Below, one piece after another: positions 23,243 through 34,800 of a stretch of DNA of 64,000 nt. The number at the start of each line of letters is the position of its first letter. The stretch's first letter is position 1. Under the pieces are notes generated by a model that saw only the letters and a list, made by a program, of their open reading frames with translations, did not search any database and was not told where the DNA came from. The position numbers were made by a program, and so were the translations under genes. The DNA is from Balanoglossus misakiensis (Eukaryota; Hemichordata), in contig CM082578.2 in NCBI GenBank assembly GCA_040954595.2, forward strand, positions 6,386,001-6,450,000. Reading direction: 5' to 3'.

Positions 23243-25410
23243 AGTGACTTTGTTGTCTCGGACGGTGAAATGATGAGAAATATATAGGCCTGCAGAGATA
23301 ATGGTTGACGCTATTTTGTATTGAGGGTAGGAGTAGAACAAGTAAAGTTAATGGCTCTTTCGTAAGCTGTTGTTTCTCATATATCTTACCTTATAATCGA
23401 ATTTTAATCAGATTTTGATGTAAAATAATAAATATGGTAGATTTAGCCCGGAGCTATTTCACTACTTTGGTTCATTTCTTTCACTTTTACTCATCCAAAC
23501 ATATTCTGTGCATAACCCCCCCCCCCCCACCCCACCCCTGCCCCAACAACGCACGAAATGCGCTGATCGTAAAAGTAATCACAAATCTTCGCTGTGTATT
23601 TATGCAAACGTTATGCTCTGTACTGTAGGATATTGGAGCGACATCGATCAATTTAGCACATGATTTAATGACCATTGCATTGGGCGGTTTAATCTAAATT
23701 TCGCCATTAGACCGATTTGCAACTGATGCATCATTTGTCTCTGAAAAGAATATTAAGGTAGAGCGCGCATCGGAAATCAAATCAAATCTTAAACTTTTTT
23801 CTCGTATTTTGCTGAATGGCAACTTTAGAGTTTTCTCTCTTAAAATTTAGAAAAAAAATGGGGATCGCCGTACGGAATTTTGAATGAGAGAGCGTCATTG
23901 CTTCAATTTTTTAATTTAAAAATGACTGCCATTGTAAAGTGGCGTTTTTGTAATGAAAACACGACGGAGATCACCCTGTTTTTCTTCAGTGTTTTCAAAA
24001 AGACTCACAGACTTTAATATATAAGAAAACTGGAAGGTTTGGTGGACTGTCAATTTGCTGAAAATCTGCCCCCCAAGGCATGCAAGTGCAAAAATCGCTC
24101 TTTTATAGATATTTGGACTTGTCATCCCGTGCACAACCAGCTTTAGCCGTTTCCAAGGCGAAATCGGCTCAACAACATGATCGACGAAAGACGTATACGT
24201 TTACGTCGCGATGACACTTTTAAGGGCGGATATTGTCAATAAATCAAAACCACTTCAATCCATCGCCAATTTACTGTCGGATATTACAGCGGAAAACCAG
24301 AACATTAACACGACATATCTGATTAATTTGTCGGTCACATATTTGTCTTAGACTTTCGTCACTAGAGTGTAGACAGTCATGTCGACGCAAAAAATCACAC
24401 AGCGTGTAAGCTATCGATCTTTACTTGCATGTTACCTTACTTCGAACAGTTTCTAAATTTAGCCTATTCGTCCGTGTCAGGAATTTATTCCCCATAGCCG
24501 GGGAGGGTGTATGCTAACATGCATTTTACTAATAAAATTGTAGAGGGTTCGTACTGCCCCCCCCCCCCCCGCAGAAGACACCCTCATTTTTGTTTCACCG
24601 AAAGGAAATCAGGTATTAAATCCCGTCTCTTCATATCGACTGTCAGGAAATATCCTGCAATTTAGGCATTTAATTCAATAAAAGTTCCTCCAATAGCACT
24701 CGGATCCAGAAATTTCTGGTTTAGGTAAAAACCTGTGATGGATCCACTGCGGGCAAGCGAATCTCTGCAGTGCGCGAGGGATGCATTGTGGGGGTATTTT
24801 AAAATTTTGGCACAGGGATATGCAGACCCTCTGAATACCTGCGCTGAAACTACGACTTATCAAGCAAACGCTTATAGAATTTTCAGCCACTTACTAGTAT
24901 AACGCTATTGCAACTAACTGTCGCATACAAATCCACTCCAATACATGGATAGGTTTAACAGGCTGACCGGGACCCACTTCGAGACCAGAGCACCAAATTA
25001 CTACTACCGGTACCCATGTCTGCGTAAATCTTGGGTGAAAGGGGGACCGAGTCAAACGGCACATACCTGTATAGGTCTGCCATCGGATACCCCTCCCCTG
25101 GGCTCTACTGTTCATAAAGGTAATGGTGAGATGACATGATACAAGAGCAGTTCCATGGCAAAAACTGCTGTCTGAAAGCTTTGTCGACGTGCTACTTGAC
25201 CGAACATGCCTCACATCACAGATCGAGAAAAGTTTATTTTTTCATAAGTGAAACAAACTAAACTGTAAGGTGTGTCAGCAAGATGTGCCCATGTACACTC
25301 CCCACTGCAGGTAACTACAAAGAGTAGATACATCCATCAACTCTTCTCAGCATGACAACTCACAACTTCAGCCATTACAAACCACATCCAATACACACTC
25401 TGTGCTTTTA
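23243..25410. other. Intergenic stretch between lectin gene start and GRIP 3' end
   Basis: No frame here has a recognisable domain or convincing splice context. The region upstream of 23,242 should hold the lectin promoter. A plus-strand C-run lies at 23,517-23,528 and a longer one at about 24,557-24,570. Confidence 0.5.
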
Positions 25411-25427
25411 TATACAAGTAAAGTACC

Positions 25428-25433
25428 TTTATT
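25428..25433 (-). terminator. Candidate polyadenylation signal for GRIP
   Basis: AATAAA on the minus strand, about 1.96 kb beyond the GRIP stop codon. I saw no earlier canonical AATAAA on this strand, so the 3' untranslated region would span roughly 25,410-27,391. A variant signal nearer the stop cannot be excluded. Confidence 0.4.
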
Positions 25434-26011
25434 AAAATTTAATTATTGATGGGTACATAAAAATATTTTTTTTTTCATAATGTTAATACCAACAGTAATT
25501 TTCAATATATTTGAATTTCTAAATGCTAACTTTCTATAAGAGCATTTATCAAGCACCTGCCAGAGAAACTATCCAAATGCTTAAGTGGTTAAACGGTAAT
25601 AAATGCAGCCAGCACAGTCATCCGTGTGATACCGGAAAGCTAAACTCTAAAAGAAGGCAGAGTGTTATGTCCACTTGGTACAGAATTCACGGAAAGTTTC
25701 AGAAAGATAAGCTGGGAAGAGAATTTCAGAGCACGGCTGAAAGTGGCAGGTGAAGGTTGAAACATGGAAAATCTAGCGGATGTTTTCACAGCAGATTGGG
25801 TGTTAATACATGTATATCTATCACTGCTACTACCTGTGTGATTGAGAATCAATTTTTCGTCTTCTAAATGCGACTATAAATTACCATTACTGTGTTAGAC
25901 TGCTCATTGTGATAAATACAACCATTAATTTCAGAATCTAAAGTACGTTTAAAGTGACTAAATGCAAAAAAAAATCAAATGCAAAATTCAGTTTAACAAG
26001 TTTTTGCAGGT

Positions 26012-26188
26012 CAAAATGGATACGAAAAATAGAGTGTTTGTTACTTGGCCTTGGAAGTATAGCAGCAGAAAGAATAGCACCACAGAATGTAAAACATTGC
26101 ACCCGTGTAAAAAATATGAAGGTGACGTCTATTGCATATCTAAATCTCATCACTGTCAGAAATACACTTGTACTTGCAGATGTAAATA
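26012..26188 (+). other. Cysteine-rich short frame with overlapping AATAAA (doubtful exon)
   Basis: After an acceptor-like TTTTTGCAG, a plus-strand frame continues for about 58 codons and ends with seven cysteines in 33 residues, spaced C-x5-C-x8-C-x6-C-x4-C-x-C-x-C, then TAA. AATAAA overlaps the stop (TGTAAATAAAG). A C-terminal exon of a small disulphide-rich peptide would look like this. However, no signal-peptide exon was found upstream, and the frame is antisense to the presumed GRIP 3' untranslated region, so chance is a serious alternative. Confidence 0.2.
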
Positions 26189-27391
26189 AAGAAAAATTTG
26201 ATTGTCTTAAATAGTGTTTGTGGACCGTCAACAGGCAGTGATGTGATGACTCATCCGGTACATCAATTTACTAAAACTGTGAATGTGCTCAAATGTATGT
26301 AGACTACCTAAACTGAAACCTCACTTTTAAGTGGCCATGTTTTCTTCACTCAAATTAAGAGCCCACTTTCTGATGACAACATCCCCAGGTCGGAGTTTCA
26401 TTTGAATCACACAATATACAGTATTTGTGAGCGAATGTACACTACCTACAATATCCGGTGTCATGGCTTTAAGCATACAGGAAAAAATATAACAATGCCG
26501 TGATATTTACAAAGGCATGGTGACAGGATTACCAGTACCCCGAAAATTCCAGCACACGCAAAAAACAACAACATTTGAACCATATTTGGGAGTAAACCTC
26601 TGTGAGATGTCATAGGTCATAGGGTGAGGGGTTCAAAGGTTAAACCAAAATGTCAAAAGGCAGTCACTCTGCTTCTCTAAGTAGCCATTTCACAGATGCT
26701 ATGGTGTCCTTAATGATTGGTGTATTAAGGCCATGTAAATAAAAGTATTTGTTTCCGAACTCAGTGGTGCTGAGTTAGTGGTAAGTGTAACCGCACACCT
26801 TACAACACAGTGAAGGCGGTACAGGTCGTAAATTCAATTATCGCTTGAGTTACTATTATTGCCTTTGTGACGAAAGTATAAGCTGAATTTAATAAAATAT
26901 ACATTTTTTTTTCAAAACTAATCTTAACTAAATGTACAATAATACAAGAATATAATTTAATATTAACTTTGAATACTCTGAGAATAATTGCATAGAGTGG
27001 GTTAGGAGGTAGGTGGGTAATGATGATGATGATGATGATGAACACAGAAATCATCGCAGGGCTACATGTAGTTGTTGATAGCCCAGGTGGTGTCGTTTGT
27101 GAGATCAAGTGGTTGGGGTTGGTCGTCTCCATGAGTGGATGAAGGGATACAGAATGGTGTTGGACGATGCCTGGTTCACATCAGAAGGTACAATGTGCCA
27201 AGAACACCGCATGAGATCCAGGTGGTAACACCACTGCGTAGACCAGAGAACACCAGGTGTACGTTGGACAGACCAGGTGTACGACCAGAGAAACCAGGTG
27301 TACCACCATATGGCACTGGCAGACGTCGTCGCGTGAGAGATGTTCCCCTTTTTGAGGCACCACTTCACACACACACACTCAGAGACGACGA

Positions 27392-28884
27392 TCACAACGT
27401 CTTGGTGGACGCCGTTTCCTGGACGCTGTGCAGCTGCTGGTCCTCGCTCCATCCGTAGCGCAGATGCTGCTGGTTCTGGATCTGCGTCTGCGCCAGCGGG
27501 TTGCGACTGATCACCAGCTCCAGCCTCTCCTCGGCGTCCGCTATGAGGGGCACCACCATGCAGCAGTCGTAGTCCCGGGTCCTCGTGTGGTTAACCTGCA
27601 AGTCCCGCAAAAAAACATGGAGAATCAGTCAATCAGAAGTTTTCGGGGTGACACTTTCCAGCCAACCAAATACATATTTTTTCGGGGTGACATTTTTTAG
27701 TCAACCAAATACACAAACGTACCAAATTTAAAAGTACCAGTGTTCTCATTTGCAATGATTTTGAGCCGAACAGGATTATCATATCAATTGGTCCATTTGG
27801 ATCTCATGTAAAATTGTAACCTGGTCATGGTCCGAAAATACTAAAATAATTTTAGATATGTGCCATATACAAAGATTCATCTTTGCTGCCAGAAAAAAAT
27901 GTCAAAAGAAAATAACTACTTTTTATTGCACTTATGCTTGTTTCAATTCAAATGACTCCATCAGCTAATCAATTATGAACAGAAATACGTGATTGGCCGG
28001 AAACCTACAAAACTCCACATACTGACCTGCAGGATCCTATCAAATGCATAGACATTGCCGTTTATGGCTGCAGGACCGCCTGACCTCACTGAGTTCACGT
28101 AGACCCCTCTCTCGTAGAGCCCATCCGAGACACTGAAGCCGAAATCATCGTACTGCCTGTCCTTGTACAAGGTGACCTTGTGGAGTTCGATCGGCGTCGG
28201 AGAATACAGGTCCTGCATTTCGTCCGGCACAGTTTTGTTTGGAGCTCTGGTGTCGATTGTCATCGCACGCCTCTGCGATCTGTCCTCCCGGGGTTTGCTT
28301 CCGGCCCTCCCCGCAGTCGCGTACGACCTCCCGGGGAAGTTGCCGGCCAGCGCCGGATCCTCCATCAGTTCTCTCAGCATGTCCGTCTGTCCGCACTTCT
28401 CCAGATCCTTGAGCGCCGCCGTCCATATGTCGTCGCTCTTCTGGTCGTTGCCGGCCCGCTCGTCCGGATCCGAGCTCAGGGCGTCGGAGCTGCCGCAGCC
28501 CCGACCGCTGTGGCACGACGTACTCTGCAAGTCCCACTCATCGTCGTCTTCGCTCCCCCCTCCTCCCCTCTCCTGCGGGAACTTCCTCCCCATGGGCTTG
28601 CTCTTCCGGGGCTTCTGCGGCCTGGCCGGCCTTCCCTGCCTCTGCTGACCCGTCCCCGGGTTTCCCTGCCCCTGGTTCCTTCCCGCGTTTCCGTGGTGAC
28701 CCGCCACCATGCTCGGGTAGCTGTGGTAACCGGCGTCCAGTCCCGAGCCGTCCCATGATTCCACGGCGCTGTCTGCGCTCGTCATTGGTGTGCTGTGGTG
28801 GTATCCTCGTCTGTTGGTGCCTCGATGTGATTGGCTGTCTAACTCCAGGTTTTCATAATCGCTCATGACAGCTGAGTTCATGGT
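27392..28884 (-). CDS. GRIP: GRIP exons 17-18: long linker, PDZ7 and C-terminus
   Basis: Exon 17 (28027-28884) holds a 230-residue disordered region rich in Gly, Ser, Pro and Arg, with two islands shared with vertebrates: [18 protein letters not shown] and [23 protein letters not shown]7 then starts at LHKVTLYKD with loop FGFSVSDG and continues into exon 18 (27392-27595; [18 protein letters not shown], then [12 protein letters not shown]). In vertebrates PDZ7 has a closed peptide groove and instead binds GRASP-1. The protein ends STKTL, close to the NTL end of mammalian GRIP1. Exon 17 is markedly GC-rich, so long plus-strand frames across it (up to 192 codons) are shadows. Confidence 0.95.
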
Positions 28885-31800
28885 CTTTGCAGGGAAAAAA
28901 AGGTAGGTGTTAGAAGAGATCCCAAACACTAACACAACTTCTTAATTCTAATCTTCTTGTGCTTTGATATACTAGTACTTAAAAAATACCAGGATCAATC
29001 AAGACACAACTCAACATGAAAAGTAAACCATATCTTTGATCATCTCATTTCCAACTTATGAAATTACCTTTCTCTTATTTCCTAATTAGCATGTTGTGGA
29101 TGTATTCATCAACAGATAACACCAAACTGTGTGATTCATCATATTGATTCAAAACCTCCAGTGCTGCTACCATACATACATGTACAAGGTCGTACAAAAT
29201 CTGACAATTTTGTGTGATTTTTGCATGCATTATAACTTCAATCTCTGGCACAATACATTACAACTTAACACAGCATTACAACACTTTACGACTTCTAATC
29301 GAAGCTATCAGAACATTTGCGATGATCTCTAACATTTCTAACTGAAACTTTTTACACAGAGTTTTGTGAACTTTAAAACCAAGCTTCTTGCTCTCATCAT
29401 TCTAACCTGGCTCTACAACTTCACCCGCTCGGATCTAAACTACCGCAATCAGATCTATCCTCTGCCATTCCCTTTCTAACCTCTCTAAGTCCCTCTCTCT
29501 GTCGTATAATTGCAGCAGTACCTGGGGGAAAACAGCAACATGGATGACACACAAGCTGCGAACAGATGGATCGGCCATTTTCATGACCTCCACGTGACCT
29601 TACATCCTGGTATTTCTGTTGGCAAGGCTCTGTTAGTTTTAGTTCCAACCCAACACAACTGCCAACCCCTGTTCAATGAATTCTGTTCAAAATTCCAACT
29701 CACAAGCAAAAATTTATATGTTTCTTGCTCAAAACTTTCGACTTACAACTGCCACATACTACCAGAAATACAAGGATGTAAAGTCACGTACTATGTGTCA
29801 TGTAAATGATCAAATTCATGACTATGCAACGAGACATTTAAGAAATCTGATCACACATTATAGTCAAATAAAACAAAGAACAGCTAACCAGATGACAGTT
29901 TAAGTTCCACAGTCAAAATCAGAAAGTATTTTAGGATGTACACGCAGATTGTAAACTTTGTTAAATATTTCGCCCATAGACAAACCTTTGGTGAATAAAT
30001 GCTGATTCAGCAGTTTTTTTCAATCATTGACTAAATTCTGAGAATACAATCGCCGTGACCCCTATTTCTTTGTTAAAGATTTTCATTATGCTCACGAAGG
30101 AGAAACAAAATAATCCAGAATTAAAAGAAATGACAATACTTCCAATTTTATCGATCATACATCCATAATTTTTTTCCCCTAAACCACTGATACGTTCACA
30201 ACTCCATCAGGCCAGTCCCTTACCTCTGTTGCCGTGCTGCCACTGACCCCGTGTCTCTGGACCTTCTGCTGGCCTTGTTTGCAGATCTTCAGATTGACCG
30301 TGTCGCCCGCAGTCTGCAGCAACCTGATGGCTTCTGAGAGAGGCTGGCCGCGCAGACTGATGCCGTTGATGGCCAAGATCAGGTCCCCCACGTGAATTGC
30401 ACCAGTCCTGTTGTGAAGAGTGGAGTTTCACTGTGTTATTTAGACAAGCATGTTGACTTGTAGGGTTAGCCACACAAAATATGGCCGTGTGGTTCTGTGT
30501 GCGATATCGATGCATTGGGTGAACTGTAGGAAAGTGCAATACCTCCAGAGTACAGCAGGGTATTAATCTATTTTGTGTTTTGGGGAGAGAGTTTAAATTT
30601 CCACTTGTGACCACATGACGGCAGCCAGTGTGCCCCCAACAAACATTATTTTTAAAAGCTTTGAGTCAATTTGAGGGTTTCTAAAAATTTCTCTGAGTCA
30701 ACTATCCCTATACTTTACATGTACCCCAGTATTGTGGATAATTTTCTTGAGTCACCTGTGAGTTTGTTGAGTTGTGGCCCGTCATATGGGCTTAGAGGGC
30801 ACAATGATGGCAGCAGCAGTCAATGAAAAGTACAATGACCACCCTTACAGGGGAAAACATAATAGTCTACCTTTCAGCCACTCCACTTTCAGAGAGTCCG
30901 GATATCACCACAGGATCCAACGGTTCCTCAGTCCCGGATATCGTCACTCCCAACGGACCGCCGTGTTTCACCAGCTCAACTGAGTACACAACAGAACCAC
31001 TGCCAGGTTCATCTGTCATTAAAAAATACATGTGAAGATGATAAACAAAACCAGGAATTCAATCAAACAGTACAAGCAAAGCCATGCCCATAAAATGGCC
31101 AGCGAACTACGCAACTATAGACATGCTCATTCACATGTATTCGGTTATATCACTATCACATGTCCACATTTCCTGTTGATCAAATACTGCAGTAACCTGT
31201 GCGGGACATTTTATTCCGGAATAGGACTGTCGGACTCACCAGAAAACCTCTCATCTTTCTGCACCCTCAATTTGACGATCTCATCACACTGATCTAAAAT
31301 CTGTGCTGCATCCTCCACTGAACAGTTGTCCAACGGAATCCCATCAATGGCCAGTAATCTGTCTCCGGGTGACAGGGTACCAGTCCTGCAACATCAGAAC
31401 ACAAAAGACAGAATGTGACTTTTGCCTCCTGGGATAACATTTCAGAACTTCGTCATGCATGTGTGCCATTTGTATTTTTCAAACATTTTCAGTTGAACTA
31501 CACCGTCATCAATATTTTGATCATAATATGACATGAAGAAATTATGGCAGATTTGGGGTTGGTCATTTGGTGTAAAAAAACCAACATTTTATGATAAGAA
31601 AACACTGATAAATTTCACTGCAATTGCACATTTGAATCTTTGATATTCTGAGTCGGTTGCTAGGCTATCAATGTTGAAATTGGAATGGACGGGTTGTGTC
31701 TATTCTTTCAAACCACAAAACTACATGCTGGCTCTGATAAATGACTTAGACTCATCTTAATAGACAAAGTCTGGGTGCAGTGACATACCTGTGGGTAATG

Positions 31801-34800
31801 CTGCCTTTCTTAACATTTGAAATCACCAGTGGGTCTCCAGCTTTTCTGTTCTTTGGGGCTGTTTGCAGGAAGAATATCAGGCAAGGTGTTACTTACAGAC
31901 AATAAGATTATTTTGGGTGACTTCAAACTAGACTTCCATTGGTTGTATACCAGCAATGCGAACAGAGTCAAGCTGTCATGGATATGAAATTGATCCCTCT
32001 ATATTTGCAAATGGTGTATATTTAATAAACACTATCACAAAATAACAATGAACAGCTTTGTGAAAGACAAATACAGCAAGGTAAGTTAGTACTTTTGAAG
32101 TGGTTTCTGGAATTACTTTGAAGTACTTGTATCTAATCTCAAATACACAGGACTGTAAACGAACACAGAAGACTCACCACTTATCGTGATTCCAAGTCCG
32201 CCCTCTGTCTTGGGTAGTTTGACATGGAATGTGCCACTGCTTGGAACTACTGACTCTGTAGGTGGACAGAACAATGGGATGTCATAAAAGTTTCTTGAAA
32301 TATTAATTTCCCTGGGGCAGATGAAAGAATTGATGTTCAGCTAGTTTGTTGCACCCGTTTATTTGACTGATTCCAGGGACACTGGCAGTATTTGGGTATA
32401 CTCAACAGCTCTGCCTTAGTTTCTAGGTGCGGTGACAATCTTCCTATGATACCCACAAATTTTCTAGCCCCTCACCTGCTATGTCAAATTCTGTTTCTAT
32501 GTTGCAGCGTTGACCCGATTCCCTAAGTAGCTGATTGGCTTCATCCAGCGTGCCATCCTCCGTGTAAATGCCATTAACAGCTATCAGCCTGTCCCCTGGC
32601 TGTATCACACCACACCTGCAATGGAATGCACAAGCATACAACAGTATGTCACATTGGGACTGAGCATTTCGTAATGCACTATACAGAGTACATCGAAAAA
32701 ACTTGGACAAACTGAGTGTCAGTTACCAGACTGTAAGCAGATTTGGACTGGTTGGTGCATGGGTAAAAAAAATCTCAAATAAATACTCATGAGATATCCC
32801 ACACCATGATGTTTCACCTCTGTGCGTGCGGCACTGAGAAACATGAACAGCGCCACCACAGGTAATAAATCCTAATTTCACTGCTTTTGTGAAAGATGCA
32901 GAAAATGCCCAATTGCTGTATAACCCTTTCACCCCCAGTACCCTCTTTAGACGTCCAACATCACCATAGAAAACAATGGATTTGGACTGGACCATAGTGG
33001 TTAAAGTGTTAATGATAAACCCACCTCTCCGCCGCACTGCCAGGTTCCAAGAAACTAATAATCGGAGGTGAACTAAGGATCTCTGTAGCGAAGACTCCCC
33101 CTTGAAGCGAAATACCAAAGTCTCGGACGGACGACTCCAGAAGAATCTCTGTGGTCTCCGTCCGGCATACTTGGCCCGAGGCCATTAAACCATTGTAGCT
33201 GGATGCCAGAGAAGCTGGGTGAAGAAGATATTTGGATTATTTTAAAGATGGAATTACATCACAGTGATTGTATAACTGCACGGATATCACTGGCAATAGA
33301 TGCAGTCCACTGTTTCCTTTCACTAATTTTTGAATGGTACCTTGTGAAAAATGTTGTAATGTTCCTTTATTATGTTCAAGTCAATTCACTGACAATGAAA
33401 CAAACACTACACAATGTTATGGGTAAGAATCAGTATGAATAGCCCAGCTCAGTCATAGTTTTCTACTGCCTTTATCATCAAAACTGTGTCTGGCCATGAG
33501 CACAGGATTTTGCTTATTTTAGTAAAAACCCAAGTTGCTGCAAAAAGTCTCTACTAAAAACAAAGCATTTTCAACATGTTACAAAAGGCTTGTACATCCA
33601 CCACGTTGGCAAAATACAACAAGAATGTGCCAATTTGTCTAAAAAAAAATACCCCAATGGCACTACAAGTGATTTTTCAGTTTCCTAACACATACAGTGA
33701 AGTCGTCACCAAGAAACCACTTATTATTTTAGACTTTGTTTCTCCTTTGAATGTTGATAAATACAACCCATGTATACACCAAGTCTTCAAAGTGAAAAGG
33801 TTGTCACAGAAACATGATACGGTCCACTTAGGATCTGAAAAGATTTCTCTAACTAGAGCTTACTCGTGTTTACTTTTGTAATGAGTTTGGTATCCCTGTT
33901 ATTTTTAAACCACTGCCGCTAATGACCCACAGTTTAGAATGGTTTACATAACCAACCCCTATGCAATTAAACACAGACGCATGCCCCAAAGGATTCCTTG
34001 TAACTGAAATGCTGTAGATTTGATAATTTAGAAATCATTCAACTAGGACAGAGCCTCTGATGAGCCATAGGAGTGATGACAGAATGACTAGCAAATAACC
34101 TTTCAGTTAGTCCTCCTCGCCAATATGATTTTTTCCCCATTCATTCATCCATTCATTCATTCATTCATTCATTCATTTTGGTTTGAGCTGACTTACCACT
34201 GACAATTGTAAATGTCTTATAGAATTAACAACAATCTAATTCTTCTGACTTTAACTTAAAACTCAGTTTGGCAATAATTAAACGCACACATCGACCAGCT
34301 CTGCGTTGTTCAGTCATCTCCTAACCTCTGGACTGTGCAAACAACTACTCAGATTTGAAATCTGCCAACAGTCAGACTCACCATTTGAGTTTTGTCGCCT
34401 CGATCTAGGACCACTGCCACTTCTACTCAGCTTTCTCCTTCCCAGCGTACTTCTCAATGTTCCTGAACTATAGACTGTGGGACAACCCCGGATAGCGGCC
34501 GCAGGTGATACACTGGCAAGCACCATTGCTGTGGGATATCAACGTCAAATTTTGTACAGTTCAGTGGCCGAGATAAAAGTTACTGAAAATTGGCAGTGAG
34601 AATATCTGTCACATAATGACAGTGATCTACTGTTTGCCAAATTTTAAAGTTTGTTTTACATACATGTACATGCACAAGTAAATAAAATGAGTATATTTCT
34701 GTGTAAAATCATAAAATTTTGTTGTTAATGCCATTAAAATGCTCATAGACAAAGCATCTTAAAAGATTGATGCTAAATAAATCTTATTTTCTAGAAAGGT

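Larger units (their letters stand above)
25410..27391 (-). other. GRIP: Probable 3' untranslated region of GRIP
   Basis: No minus-strand coding continues after the stop at 27,392. The stretch includes a GAT trinucleotide run near 27,019-27,040 and three or four close copies of ACCAGGTGTAC between about 27,245 and 27,305. Its extent depends on the AATAAA at 25,428-25,433 being the one used. Confidence 0.4.

Noticed and set aside
28163-28758. Plus-strand frames of 161 and 192 codons
   Set aside because: They are antisense shadows of GC-rich GRIP exon 17, whose minus-strand frame is confirmed by homology and phase.
30999-31000. Alternative acceptor for GRIP exon 15 at 31,000 (GGCAG)
   Set aside because: It would shift the frame of PDZ6. 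The acceptor at 31,013-31,014 keeps phase and adds DEPGS, which aligns with the family.
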